Part shown: piece after piece, positions 45,259 through 54,925 of the stretch
Position numbering within the stretch: position 1 is the stretch's first letter
Layout of the letters: each line of letters begins with the position of its first letter
NCBI GenBank assembly: GCA_034414595.1
Contig: DAOULY010000014.1
Coordinates: forward strand, 1 to 64,000
DNA from: DAOULY01 sp034414595
GTDB lineage: Bacteria > Chloroflexota > Dehalococcoidia > SZUA-161 > JAUWZY01
Length of the DNA stretch: 64,000 bases
Reading direction: 5' to 3'
Made by a program: the position numbers and the translations under genes
The notes under the pieces: model-generated
Databases searched by the model: none
Seen by the model: only the letters and a program-made list of their open reading frames with translations
What the model was told of the DNA's origin: nothing

Positions 45259-47100
45259 ATGACACTTTCCAATAATCAGGGCTTAGTGCTGGTCTGTCAA
45301 GGGACAGGATGCCTATCCTCGAAATCAGATAAAATTCAGGCGGCATTAGAGGCAGAGATAGCACAATGGGGACTTCAGGATAGGTTTAAGGTGAAGTTCA
45401 CCGGATGTCACGGCTTTTGTGAACAGGGCCCCTTGATCCACATCGAGCCTGAGGGTATCCTATATACCCATGTTTCTGTGCAGGATGCGCCGGAGATCGT
45501 CCAATCCCACCTGCGTGACGGGAAACCCGTGGAGAGGCTGTTTTATCACGATCCGGTTACCGGTGCTTCTATACCATATCATCGTGACATAGAGTTCTAC
45601 AATCGGCAGCAGCGCGTAGTCCTGCGTAATTGCGGCAATATCGATCCTGAAGACATAGATGACTACATCGCCACCGGCGGCTACCAAGCGCTGAGGAAGG
45701 CCCTTTTCGAGATGACGCCGGAACAAGTGATCGAGGAGGTCAAGCGTTCTGGACTGCGAGGGCGAGGTGGCGCGGGCTTCCCCACGGGCAGGAAATGGGA
45801 GGGGGCACGCAAAGCAACAGGGGAGCCCAAGTATGTTGTGTGCAATGGCGATGAAGGCGACCCCGGGGCGTTTATGAACCGCTCCCTCTTGGAAGGAGAC
45901 CCCCACGCCGTCGTCGAGGGCATGGCCATAGCTGGCTATGCCATTGGCACTTCTCATGGGTATATTTACGTTCGGGCGGAGTATCCCCTGGCGGTCAAAC
46001 GCCTTCAGATAGCGCTCAAGCGGGCAGAGGAACGCAACTTCCTCGGCAGCAATATCTTAGGCAGCGGCTTCGACTTCCGGCTCAAGATCATGCAAGGGGC
46101 CGGCGCCTTCGTCTGCGGGGAGGCCAGTGCCCTGATGTATTCCATCGAGGGTAAGAGAGGCATGCCTCGGGTTAAACCACCACGCTCGATTGAGGCCGGG
46201 CTTTGGGCCAAGCCAACCTCGCTGAACAACGTGGAGACCTTCGCTGACGTCCCTTTGATTATCAGCAAAGGGGCTGACTGGTATGCTAGCATGGGCACAG
46301 AGACGAGTAAGGGGAGCAAGACCTTCTCTCTGGTGGGCAAGATAAAGCGCACCGGGCTCATTGAGGTCCCTATGGGCATAACCGTGCGTGAGATCATTTT
46401 TAACATCGGCGGCGGGATATTAAACGACAAGGAGTTCAAGGCGGTGCAGACCGGTGGGCCGTCAGGTGGCTGTATCCCGGCCAGCCTCTTGGACCTCCCT
46501 GTTGATTATGAGTCGTTGATTGAAGCGGGTTCCATGATGGGCTCTGGTGGCATGATAGTGGTGGATGAAGATACCTGCATGGTCAATCTTGCACAGTATT
46601 TCACCGCCTTCTGCAGGAGGGAGTCCTGTGGCAAGTGCACTGCCTGCCGCGAGGGGAATGAACAGATGCTCAATATCCTGGAGCGGATAACGCGAGGTGA
46701 AGGAAAAGAAGGGGACATCGAACTTCTCCAGGACCTCGGTGAGACCATTATCGCTGGTTCACTTTGTGGCTTGGGCCAGTCAGCGCCAAATCCTGTCCTG
46801 AGCACTATCCGCCATTTTCGCCACGAATACGAGGCACATATCTATGAAAAACGCTGCCCTGCCTTGGTGTGCAAGGATCTGATCTCATACTATATCGATC
46901 CTGACAAGTGCCAAGCCTGCATGATCTGCGCCAGGAATTGTCCTACCGATGCTATCATCGGGGCCAAGAAGACAGTACATGTCATAGAACAGGAGAAGTG
47001 CATCAAGTGTGGTACCTGCCTTGATGTGTGCCCACCGAAATTCAGTGCTGTGGTCAAACTCTCCGGAGAGCGTGTCCCAGCTCCTGTAGGAAGTGAGTAG
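45259..47100 (+). CDS. nuoF: NuoF-like NAD(P)H-binding FMN subunit with extra ferredoxin domains
   Basis: This is a 613-residue HydB/HndC-type subunit. Residues 1-100 are a thioredoxin-like [2Fe-2S] domain. Then comes the NADH/FMN domain (GLRGRGGAGFPTGRKW; CNGDEGDPGAFMNRS), the [4Fe-4S] motif ESCGKCTACREG and a C-terminal 2x[4Fe-4S] ferredoxin (CQACMICARNCP, CIKCGTCLDVCP). Subunits of this form in HydABC and NADP-dependent formate dehydrogenases can bifurcate electrons. No FeFe-hydrogenase is near, so formate dehydrogenase at 40965 is a reasonable partner (inference). Confidence 0.9.
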   Translation: MTLSNNQGLVLVCQGTGCLSSKSDKIQAALEAEIAQWGLQDRFKVKFTGCHGFCEQGPLIHIEPEGILYTHVSVQDAPEIVQSHLRDGKPVERLFYHDPVTGASIPYHRDIEFYNRQQRVVLRNCGNIDPEDIDDYIATGGYQALRKALFEMTPEQVIEEVKRSGLRGRGGAGFPTGRKWEGARKATGEPKYVVCNGDEGDPGAFMNRSLLEGDPHAVVEGMAIAGYAIGTSHGYIYVRAEYPLAVKRLQIALKRAEERNFLGSNILGSGFDFRLKIMQGAGAFVCGEASALMYSIEGKRGMPRVKPPRSIEAGLWAKPTSLNNVETFADVPLIISKGADWYASMGTETSKGSKTFSLVGKIKRTGLIEVPMGITVREIIFNIGGGILNDKEFKAVQTGGPSGGCIPASLLDLPVDYESLIEAGSMMGSGGMIVVDEDTCMVNLAQYFTAFCRRESCGKCTACREGNEQMLNILERITRGEGKEGDIELLQDLGETIIAGSLCGLGQSAPNPVLSTIRHFRHEYEAHIYEKRCPALVCKDLISYYIDPDKCQACMICARNCPTDAIIGAKKTVHVIEQEKCIKCGTCLDVCPPKFSAVVKLSGERVPAPVGSE

Positions 47101-47106
47101 CATAAA

Positions 47107-49311
47107 ATGGAAACGGTTGCTATCACCATAAACGACATGGAGGTTGAGGCCAGGAAGGGCAGCAAGATCTTAGAGGCAGCCATAGAAGCGGGCATATATA
47201 TCCCCAATCTTTGTTACCTTCGTGGCCTGAGGCTACCCACGGGTGCCTGCCGGCTCTGTTTTGTTGAGGTTGAGGGATGGCGTGAGCCAGCGACATCGTG
47301 CACCGAGACGGTGCGGGAGGGAATGAAAATCCGGACCGATTCTCCCGCGGTGTTGAAGCTGCAACGTAGGATGCTGGAACTGCTCCTCACCAAACATCCC
47401 CATTGGTGTCTTACATGCAACAGGACGGATCTTTGCCAGAACTTTGATATCTGCCTGAGAACTGTTGCGGTGGAGGAGCGTTGTGTTCTCTGCCCCAAGA
47501 ACGGACGCTGTGAGCTGCAAAAGGTAGTGCTACATATCGGACTTGAGGAAGTCAGGCTTCCCTATACCTATAGAAGTCTCCCCGTTCTCACAGACAATCC
47601 TTTCTTTGACCGAAATTATAATTTGTGTATCTATTGTGGGCGCTGTGTCAGGGTGTGCAATGAGGTGATCGGCGCTGAGGCTATCGATTTCACCCATCGG
47701 GGTGGTGAGGTCAATGTAGGCACTGCCTTTGGCCAGACGCTTAGGGATGCAGGCTGTCGCTTCGATGGTTCCTGTGTCGAGGTCTGTCCCACTGGCGCCT
47801 TGATTGAGCGGGTCGACAAGTGGCACCCCCGGGCTGACAGAGAAGCCGCTTTAGTCCCCTGCCACGGTGCCTGTCCTGCTGGCATAGATGTGCCCCGCTA
47901 CGTGCGCCTGATCGGAGAAGGAAAACCGGCTGAGGCATTGGCTGTGATCCGGGAGAAGGTCCCCTTCCCCGGTGTTCTGGGAAGGGTCTGTTTGCATCCC
48001 TGTGAGGCCCAGTGCCGTCGTGGCCAGTTGAATGACTCTATCGCTATCAGGCTGTTGAAGCGCTTCGCCGCAGAGCATGATACTGGCCTCTGGAGGCAGA
48101 GTTCGAAAGTGGCTCCTGCCACTGGCAAGCGCGTGGCCGTAGTAGGCTCCGGGCCTGCCGGTCTCACAGCAGCCTATTACCTAGCAAAGCAGGGGCATTC
48201 TGTCACTGTGTTTGAGGCCCTGCCCGAGCCCGGGGGCATGATGCGGGTAGGTAACCCCGAATACCGACTCCCTAAAGCGGTCCTTGACGCTGAGATCGAA
48301 GTGATTAAGGAGCGTGGTGTTGACATAAAGACTAACACCAGGATTGAGTCCCTGGATGAGCTCTTCGGCCAGGGCTATAATGCCATCTTCGTGGCCCTGG
48401 GCGCGCATCAGGGCTCCAAGCTCGCGATTCCCGGAGAGGACTTGCCCGGCGTCATCGATGCCATCACCTTACTGCGTGAGGTGACTCTGGGACAACAGGT
48501 GAGGATCGGACAGAGGGTTGCGGTGGTGGGCGGTGCCAATTCCGCTTTGATTGCCGCCCGCACAGCCCTGCGCCTGGGTGCTAAAGAGGCCACCGTTCTC
48601 TATGAGAATGTCAGGGATGAGATATCGGCGAGCTCAGAGGAGGTCGAGGAAGCGCTCCAGGAAGGGGTGAAGATCGTTGATCTCATTGCCCCAACTCGGA
48701 TTGCCCAAGGGAACGGGGCGCTACGGGTGGAATGCATTCGTATGAGGCTCAGCGAGCCTGACGCCAGCGGGCGCAGGCACTCGGAGCCAATTGTAGGAAG
48801 CGATACCACCTTCGAGGTTGACAACCTGATCGCGGCCGTGGGTCGGGCTCCCGAGATCCCGGCTCAACTTGGCCTCACCCTGGATCGCGACGGCAGGATA
48901 CAGGCAGCCTCCGAGACCATGGGCACCAGCAGAGAGGGCGTGTTCGCCGGTGGTGATGTTGCCACCAGCCCGGCCTCGGTCATTGAAGCCATCGCTGCGG
49001 GAAGGAAGGCAGCGGCTTCCATAGACAGGTACCTAGGGGGCGATGGAGATATTGAAGAGGTGCTGATACCTAGGCAGAAGCCGAACTATTGGCTGGGGCA
49101 TGCCAATGGATTTGCCGACCGCACTCGGCCCCAGGTGCCCACCCTGGCCTCGGAGCAGAGGCTCAGCGGCTTCGCCGAGGTTGAGCTCGGCTTCAATGAG
49201 GAAATGGCCATAGCAGAGGCCAAAAGATGTTTCCAGTGCGACTTGAGGCTTTACATCAGCGAGGAGATGTTGCTCCCTGTTGAACTCAAGTTGCCACGAC
49301 TAGAACGCTGA
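47107..49311 (+). CDS. NuoG N-terminal Fe-S module fused to a GltD-type FAD/NAD(P) domain
   Basis: The 734-residue protein has a plant-type [2Fe-2S] domain at 1-80 (CRLCFVE), a His/Cys [4Fe-4S] segment (HPHWCLTC...C), and a 2x[4Fe-4S] module (CIYCGRCVRVC, CVEVCPTGA) to about 240. Then it becomes a glutamate-synthase-small-subunit-like flavoprotein: CPAGIDVPRYVRLI, the FAD motif GSGPAGLTAA, the NAD(P) motif GGANSA, and a final FAGGDVATSPASV. The catalytic molybdopterin or hydrogenase half of NuoG/HydA is thus replaced by an Nfn-like flavin domain. It probably routes electrons between the Nuo-like subunits and pyridine nucleotides. Confidence 0.85.
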   Translation: METVAITINDMEVEARKGSKILEAAIEAGIYIPNLCYLRGLRLPTGACRLCFVEVEGWREPATSCTETVREGMKIRTDSPAVLKLQRRMLELLLTKHPHWCLTCNRTDLCQNFDICLRTVAVEERCVLCPKNGRCELQKVVLHIGLEEVRLPYTYRSLPVLTDNPFFDRNYNLCIYCGRCVRVCNEVIGAEAIDFTHRGGEVNVGTAFGQTLRDAGCRFDGSCVEVCPTGALIERVDKWHPRADREAALVPCHGACPAGIDVPRYVRLIGEGKPAEALAVIREKVPFPGVLGRVCLHPCEAQCRRGQLNDSIAIRLLKRFAAEHDTGLWRQSSKVAPATGKRVAVVGSGPAGLTAAYYLAKQGHSVTVFEALPEPGGMMRVGNPEYRLPKAVLDAEIEVIKERGVDIKTNTRIESLDELFGQGYNAIFVALGAHQGSKLAIPGEDLPGVIDAITLLREVTLGQQVRIGQRVAVVGGANSALIAARTALRLGAKEATVLYENVRDEISASSEEVEEALQEGVKIVDLIAPTRIAQGNGALRVECIRMRLSEPDASGRRHSEPIVGSDTTFEVDNLIAAVGRAPEIPAQLGLTLDRDGRIQAASETMGTSREGVFAGGDVATSPASVIEAIAAGRKAAASIDRYLGGDGDIEEVLIPRQKPNYWLGHANGFADRTRPQVPTLASEQRLSGFAEVELGFNEEMAIAEAKRCFQCDLRLYISEEMLLPVELKLPRLER

Positions 49312-49320
49312 GGAGGACCA

Positions 49321-50178
49321 TTGTATCGCATCTTAGACAGGCAAGACCTGACCCCCGATATCTATATGATGAGGGTTGAGGCCCCGGCAGTGGCCAGTAA
49401 AGCTCAGCCGGGCCAGTTCATCGTAATCCGAGTCGATGAAACAGGGGAGCGCATCCCACTCACCATCGCCGACTGGGATCGGGAGGAGGGGAGCATTACC
49501 ATTGTGGTTATGGCTGTGGGCACCACCACCCACAAGTTAGCCTGTTTGAAAGCTGGCGATAGCATTCTGAACTTCGCTGGCCCTCTGGGTCGCCCCACAG
49601 AGATCGAAAACTTCGGCACTGTGATCTTCGTTGCCGGTGGCGTTGGCGCTGCTCCCATATTTCCCATAGCTCGGGCTATCAGGGAGGTGGGAAACAAGTG
49701 CATTACCATTCTGGGAGCACGAAGTAAAGACTTGCTGTTCTGGGAGGACCGCCTGGGTAGCGTTAGCGATGAGCTGATAGTGACCACCGATGATGGTTCA
49801 TACGGCCGTGAGGGGGTGGTCACAGTGCCACTAAAAGAGTTGCTTGAAAGTGGCCTCAAGGCTGACTGCGTCTTTGCCATCGGGCCTGCGGTGATGATGA
49901 AGTTCTGCTCTCTTACCACCCTGCCCTTCGGGGTCAAGACCATCGTCAGCTTGAACTCGATCATGGTCGATGGCACCGGGATGTGTGGCTGCTGCCGGGT
50001 ATCTGTAGCTGGCGAGACCAAGTTTGCCTGCGTCGACGGTCCTGACTTCGATGGCCACCAGGTTGACTGGGATTTACTGATGGCACGCCAAGCTGTGTAC
50101 CTGGATGAGGAGAAGCAATCCTTCGCCCACTGGGAGGGCCATCATAAATGCTTGATAGGACTTGAGGACCATGGCTGA
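49321..50178 (+). CDS. nfnA: NfnA-like / PyrK-type ferredoxin-NADP reductase subunit
   Basis: The 285-residue protein starts at TTG behind GAGGAGGACCA. It has an FAD-binding barrel (PGQFIVIRVDETGERIPLTIAD), an NAD-binding domain (VFVAGGVGAAPIFPIARAI) and a [2Fe-2S] motif MCGCCRVSV...C near the C-terminus, as in NfnA, SudB and PyrK. It pairs with the downstream NfnB-like gene, which it overlaps by 8 bases. Confidence 0.85.
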   Translation: MYRILDRQDLTPDIYMMRVEAPAVASKAQPGQFIVIRVDETGERIPLTIADWDREEGSITIVVMAVGTTTHKLACLKAGDSILNFAGPLGRPTEIENFGTVIFVAGGVGAAPIFPIARAIREVGNKCITILGARSKDLLFWEDRLGSVSDELIVTTDDGSYGREGVVTVPLKELLESGLKADCVFAIGPAVMMKFCSLTTLPFGVKTIVSLNSIMVDGTGMCGCCRVSVAGETKFACVDGPDFDGHQVDWDLLMARQAVYLDEEKQSFAHWEGHHKCLIGLEDHG

Positions 50179-51580
50179 GAAATTGAACTTAAATCGAGTG
50201 TCCATGCCCAAACAGGAGCCCGGGGTACGGGCTAAAAACTTCAATGAGGTTGCCTTAGGCTATACTGCAGAACAAGCGATGGAGGAGGCCGGCCGCTGTA
50301 TCCAGTGTAAAAAACGCAATTGCGTTGCCGGCTGCCCTGTTGACATTGATATCCCTGGTTTCATCGAAGCACTGCGCGATGGCAATATGGCGGAAGCGGT
50401 GAGTATCCTCAAGGCCAAGAATGCTCTCCCCGGGATCTGCGGCAGGGTCTGCCCTCAGGAGACGCAGTGCGAAGCTACCTGCACTCTGGCCAAGAAGGGT
50501 GCCCCCGTCGCTATTGGCCGCTTGGAACGCTACCTTGCTGACTGGGAGCTGGAGCATGGTTCCTCCGCAAACCCGGGACCGGAGCGACCTGCCCCTACGG
50601 GGAAAAGAGTTGCAGTCGTCGGCTCTGGCCCCGCTGGCCTGACCGCTGCTGCAGAATTGGCCAGGTCAGGTCACGAGGTCGTCCTCTTCGAGGCGCTCCA
50701 CATCGCTGGCGGCGTGTTGATGTACGGCATTCCCGAGTTCAGATTGCCCAAGCACATCGTCCAGACTGAGGTCGACTATGTCAGATCGTTAGGCGTGGAG
50801 ATCAGGCTGGACTCGGTGGTGGGCAAGGTCAACACTGTCGATGAGCTTCTGAATAATGGCTACCAGGCTGTTTTCCTCGGCACCGGGGCCGGGCTGCCCA
50901 TGTTCTTCAATATCCCCGGCGAGAACCTGGGCGGCATTTATTCCGCCAATGAGTGGCTCACCCGTAACAATTTGATGAAGGCCTATCTCTTCCCTGAATA
51001 TGACACTCCGCTTAAGTTGGGCCGCAGAATTGCGGTCTTCGGCGGTGGCAACGTAGCTATGGATGCCGCCCGCTGTGCCCTGAGGCTCGGCGCTGAGGAG
51101 GTGTACATCATCTATCGGCGCTCTGAGGTGGAGATGCCAGCACGCCGTGAAGAGGTGGAAAACGCTCAGGAAGAGGGCATCATCTTCAAGTATCTTACCA
51201 ATCCCAAGCAGTTCTTCGGCGATGAGCGCGGCTGGGTGCGGGCCATGGAGTGCTATGAGATGGAGCTCGGGGAACCCGATGCCAGTGGCCGGCGCCGTCC
51301 CATTCCCAAGCCCGGCAGCGAGTACACCATGGAGATCGACATCGCGGTGGTGGCCCTGGGCACGACCCCCAACCCCTTGGTCCCCTCAACCACCGATGGC
51401 TTGGAGACCACCAGAAGGGGGACTGTGGTTGCTGATGAGAGCACGGGAAAGACGGTGAAGCGTGGAGTTTGGGCCGGTGGCGATGTGGTCACCGGCGCTG
51501 CTACCGTGATCAGCGCCATGGGCGCCGGGAAGATCGCCGCTGCTTCTATTGATGCCTATCTAAAAGGCGAGCCGTTCTGA
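50171..51580 (+). CDS. nfnB: NfnB-like NADPH-dependent glutamate synthase small-subunit homologue
   Basis: I use the ATG at 50171 (MAEKLNLN), giving 469 residues. The N-terminus has the two-cluster region CIQCKKRNCVAGCPVDIDIPGF and CGRVCPQETQCEATC, then FAD (GSGPAGLTAAAEL) and NADP (GGGNVAMDAAR) binding sites and the end FAGGDVVTG type motif (WAGGDVVTGAATV). With the preceding gene it forms an NfnAB-like pair, which couples NADPH oxidation or formation to ferredoxin and NADH by bifurcation. No glutamate synthase large subunit is present nearby, so the Nfn reading is preferred. Confidence 0.87.
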   Translation: MAEKLNLNRVSMPKQEPGVRAKNFNEVALGYTAEQAMEEAGRCIQCKKRNCVAGCPVDIDIPGFIEALRDGNMAEAVSILKAKNALPGICGRVCPQETQCEATCTLAKKGAPVAIGRLERYLADWELEHGSSANPGPERPAPTGKRVAVVGSGPAGLTAAAELARSGHEVVLFEALHIAGGVLMYGIPEFRLPKHIVQTEVDYVRSLGVEIRLDSVVGKVNTVDELLNNGYQAVFLGTGAGLPMFFNIPGENLGGIYSANEWLTRNNLMKAYLFPEYDTPLKLGRRIAVFGGGNVAMDAARCALRLGAEEVYIIYRRSEVEMPARREEVENAQEEGIIFKYLTNPKQFFGDERGWVRAMECYEMELGEPDASGRRRPIPKPGSEYTMEIDIAVVALGTTPNPLVPSTTDGLETTRRGTVVADESTGKTVKRGVWAGGDVVTGAATVISAMGAGKIAAASIDAYLKGEPF

Positions 51581-51585
51581 TTCTT

Positions 51586-51630
51586 TGCCCGCCTACCCGC
51601 ACGATTTTATAGTTGTGGGGGAAATCCCCA
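51586..51630. repeat. Dispersed repeat with hairpin upstream of mutS
   Basis: The stretch GCCCGC...GATTTTATAGTTGTGGGGG resembles 31992-32019 (GCCCGCCCGATTGAATAG, then TTGTGGGGGG). TGGGG/CCCCA (51616-51630) forms a small hairpin. The rest of the gap to mutS holds nothing I can support. Confidence 0.5.
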
Positions 51631-51695
51631 TCGATAGATAACCTATTTTTGGTCCCGCTTTCCTCAGCCCCCAGACTTTAGTAAAATAAGCTCAA

Positions 51696-54281
51696 ATGAG
51701 CCGCCGAAAAGAGGCCCTGGCTCCCATCAGGCATCAATACCTCGGGATCAAACGGCAGTATCCTCAGGCTATCGTTCTCTTCCGCTTGGGTGATTTCTAT
51801 GAGACCTTCGATGAGGACGCTGAGGTCGTATCCCGGGAGCTGGATATTGTGCTCACCTCCCGCGAGATGGGCAAGGGGCAGCGCTTCCCTATGGCGGGAA
51901 TTCCCCACCATGCCCTCAATAGCTATCTGGCCAAGCTGATAAGCAGCGGCCATAAAGTCGCCATCTGCGAGCAGGTGAGCGAACCCACGGGCCGTGGGCT
52001 GGTGCAGCGTGAGGTGGTGCGGGTGGTGACGCCGGGGACGGTGGTAGAGCCCGAGCTACTCGAACTCAAAGCCAACAACTATCTTGTCTCCGTAGCGCCC
52101 GGCGAAGAAGGGGCCGGAGTGGCATATATTGACATAACAACAGGAGAGTTCGGCACCACACAGCTTGCCAGCGACCGCCTCCAGCCCGAGCTGGAGCGTT
52201 TGCTCCCCGCTGAGGTCCTGCTCCCGCAAAGCTGCTCATTCCCCGATTCCTCATTTGCGACACCGGCAACACGGCTCGACGACCGCTGGTTTGAGCTGGA
52301 GACGGCGCAGGAAGCCCTGTTGCAGCACTTCGAGGCAGCCTCCCTCGAGGGCTATGGCTGTGCCCATCTCCCTCTGGCGGTACAGGCTGCCGGCGCTATC
52401 ATTCATTATCTCAGCGAGACCCAGAAAGGCGCTCTCTCTCAGGTGGGCGCGCTTTCCACCTACACCACGGAGTCCTTCATGCTCCTCGATCCCCAGACAC
52501 GGCGCAACCTGGAGCTATTCCAGTCAAGCCGCTTTGGCTTGAGCAGCGGCTCACTGCTCGCACTCATCGACCTCACCCGCACCCCCATGGGGGCACGGCT
52601 GCTGCGGAGATGGCTGGGGCAGCCACTACTCGACATAAATGAGATAGGAAACAGGCAGAATGCCGTCGAGTGGTTCCTGCACAACACGGTGAGCCGTGCC
52701 GAGACGATAAGCACCTTGGGGCGCATCGCCGACCTGGAGCGGCTGATCGGGCGGGTGCGGGCCGGCATCGTCACTCCAAGGGAGCTGGTATCGCTGCGCC
52801 GCAGCCTGGAGGTCGTGCCCCAGCTCAAGGCCATTCTCGAAGCTGAGTCAGCGCCCTCATGGCTTTCTGCGGAGCTCAAGCCCTGTGACGAGGTGGTGGC
52901 CCTGCTTTCGCAGGCCATCGCCGATGAGCCTCCGCCTGCTAATGAGGGCGGTGTCATCAAACCGGGCTTTTCCGCGGAGCTGGATGGGATTCGCTCGGCA
53001 TCCAAGGAAGCAAAGCAGTTCCTCGCCGACCTGGAGCGCAAGGAGCGGGAGCGCACCGGGATCAAGTCGCTCAAGGTGGGCTACAACAAGGTCTTCGGCT
53101 ATTACATCGAGGTCACCAGCCCGCACCTGAAGCGCGTCCCTCCCGACTACATCAGGAAGCAGACGCTGGTCGGGGCCGAGCGCTTCTTCACCGAGGAGCT
53201 GAAGGAATACGAGTCGCTGATCCTCAACGCCGAGGAGCGCATCGCTGAGCTGGAGGGCACTCTGTTCCGGCAGGTGTGCCAGCAGGTAGCGGCCTGGGGC
53301 CAGCGCATCCTGGACACTGCCTCGGCCTTGGCGCAGATCGATGTCCTCGCCGCCTTAGCCGAGGTGGCTGCCCGCTACGGCTACATCCGTCCCAAACTGA
53401 CCGATGACGACGCCATCGAGATACAGGCGGGACGCCATCCTGTGGTGGAGCGGGTGCTGCTTGAGGGGAGCTTTGTCCCCAACGATGTCTATCTGGCAAA
53501 CCACGACTGTCAGCTCATCGTCCTCACCGGCCCCAACATGTCGGGGAAGTCCACCTACCTGCGGCAGGTGGCGCTGATCGTGCTTTTGGCCCAGATCGGG
53601 AGCTTCGTTCCTGCCGATGCTGCCATCATTGGCGTCGTCGACCGCATCTTCACCAGGGTCGGCCTGGTGGACGAGATCGCCACCGGGCGCTCCACGTTCA
53701 TGGTGGAGATGGTGGAGACGGCCAACATCCTGAACAACGCCACTTCCAAGTCGCTGATCATCTTAGATGAGATCGGGCGCGGCACCAGCACCTATGATGG
53801 ACTCTCCATCGCCCGCGCCGTTGCCGAATACATCCACAACCATCCCAGGCTGGGGGCCAAGACACTGTTCGCCACTCACTACCATGAGCTGGTGGAGCTG
53901 GCCGAGTACCTGCCCCGGGTGAGGAATTTCAACGTCGCTGTCTCAGAGGAGGGAGGCAAGGTTGTCTTCCTGCGCAAGATCGTGCCCGGCGGCGCCGATA
54001 AGAGCTACGGCATCCACGTGGCCCAGCTTGCCGGGCTACCCCGCACGGTGCTGAGCCGTGCCGAAGACATCTTAACCGAGCTTGAGGGAGGGGATTATGA
54101 GGGGAGGCGTGCCCGCAGGGCACGCCGCGGAAGAAGAGCCCCTCAAGGGGAGCAGCTACCGTTGCTTGCGCCCAAATCTTCAATCCTGGAGGAGCTTGAG
54201 GGACTGGACATCTTCTCTATGAGCCCGCTGGAAGCCCTGAGCAAGCTCTACGAGCTGCAACAAAAGGCAAAGGAGGAGTAA
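51696..54281 (+). CDS. mutS: DNA mismatch repair protein MutS
   Basis: This is an 861-residue MutS1. The N-terminal mismatch-binding domain has LFRLGDFYETFDEDA, with the Phe-x-Glu motif as FYE. The ATPase domain has Walker A GPNMSGKSTYLRQVALI at about 612 and Walker B LIILDEIGRGTSTYDG, then FATHYHELVEL. It starts at an ATG with no strong ribosome site. mutL lies at 55602 in the same direction; the usual mutS-mutL neighbourhood is interrupted by two inserted genes. Confidence 0.95.
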   Translation: MSRRKEALAPIRHQYLGIKRQYPQAIVLFRLGDFYETFDEDAEVVSRELDIVLTSREMGKGQRFPMAGIPHHALNSYLAKLISSGHKVAICEQVSEPTGRGLVQREVVRVVTPGTVVEPELLELKANNYLVSVAPGEEGAGVAYIDITTGEFGTTQLASDRLQPELERLLPAEVLLPQSCSFPDSSFATPATRLDDRWFELETAQEALLQHFEAASLEGYGCAHLPLAVQAAGAIIHYLSETQKGALSQVGALSTYTTESFMLLDPQTRRNLELFQSSRFGLSSGSLLALIDLTRTPMGARLLRRWLGQPLLDINEIGNRQNAVEWFLHNTVSRAETISTLGRIADLERLIGRVRAGIVTPRELVSLRRSLEVVPQLKAILEAESAPSWLSAELKPCDEVVALLSQAIADEPPPANEGGVIKPGFSAELDGIRSASKEAKQFLADLERKERERTGIKSLKVGYNKVFGYYIEVTSPHLKRVPPDYIRKQTLVGAERFFTEELKEYESLILNAEERIAELEGTLFRQVCQQVAAWGQRILDTASALAQIDVLAALAEVAARYGYIRPKLTDDDAIEIQAGRHPVVERVLLEGSFVPNDVYLANHDCQLIVLTGPNMSGKSTYLRQVALIVLLAQIGSFVPADAAIIGVVDRIFTRVGLVDEIATGRSTFMVEMVETANILNNATSKSLIILDEIGRGTSTYDGLSIARAVAEYIHNHPRLGAKTLFATHYHELVELAEYLPRVRNFNVAVSEEGGKVVFLRKIVPGGADKSYGIHVAQLAGLPRTVLSRAEDILTELEGGDYEGRRARRARRGRRAPQGEQLPLLAPKSSILEELEGLDIFSMSPLEALSKLYELQQKAKEE

Positions 54282-54283
54282 TT

Positions 54284-54754
54284 ATGGGCAAGCCTTCTTC
54301 ACGCCAAATCGGCAAGTGTGGTGAACTGTTGGTGCAATACAAGCTTTTGAAACATGGGATTGAGTCATCTCCTTTGACAACGGACGCTGGCATAGATTTG
54401 GTAGCTTATAATAATGTAACTCAAAAGGCAGTTACAATCCAGGTCAAGACTGCTCACCCACATCATATTACCGGGGGACATAGGGTAATCGGATGGAGTC
54501 TGCGAGATGATTGTCCTGCGGAATATATAGCGGCTGTTGATCTTGACCGTGAAAAGTTCTGGCTCATCAGCTATGAAGAATTTAAAGGTAGAGCTCAGCA
54601 ACATCATGGCGGCCTGCACCACCTGTGGTGGTTTACTCCCGAACAGCCTGAGGGGCTTCCACCTCCAAAAACAAAGAAATCGTGGTCAGAAAAGGATGAT
54701 TTTGCAAGGTACAAAGATGATGAAGCTATCCAGCGCGTCTTTCGGCTCAAGTGA
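54284..54754 (+). CDS. PD-(D/E)xK-like nuclease-fold protein
   Basis: The 156-residue protein begins two bases after the mutS stop, behind AAGGAGGAGTAATT. The order GELLVQYKLLKHG, then GIDLVAYN, then TIQVKTA fits the E...D...QxK core of restriction-endonuclease-like folds. A Trp- and His-rich segment follows (HHGGLHHLWWF). Its base composition is lower in GC than mutS and mutL, suggesting insertion. It could be a stand-alone nuclease, possibly one that acts with MutS or MutL, but only the fold is suggested by sequence. Confidence 0.6.
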   Translation: MGKPSSRQIGKCGELLVQYKLLKHGIESSPLTTDAGIDLVAYNNVTQKAVTIQVKTAHPHHITGGHRVIGWSLRDDCPAEYIAAVDLDREKFWLISYEEFKGRAQQHHGGLHHLWWFTPEQPEGLPPPKTKKSWSEKDDFARYKDDEAIQRVFRLK

Positions 54755-54871
54755 AATCACAAATGGTTAAGCTTCTACAAGGAGCTAATACTCTTTCGTT
54801 GACAGAGCTTAATTTGGTCACGATCAATTTGAACTATGCCAATCAAAATCCTATCGCCTGAAGTAGTAGTC

Positions 54872-54902
54872 GTAGGGTGGGTGAAGTGAAACGGAACCCA
54901 CC
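54872..54902 (+). repeat. REP unit upstream of the transposase
   Basis: GTAGGGTGGGTG...ACCCACC forms an imperfect hairpin. It is oriented opposite to the two REP units after the gene, so the transposase gene is bracketed by inverted REPs. Confidence 0.85.
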
Positions 54903-54925
54903 ACAAAGGTTCACGAGCAACGGCT

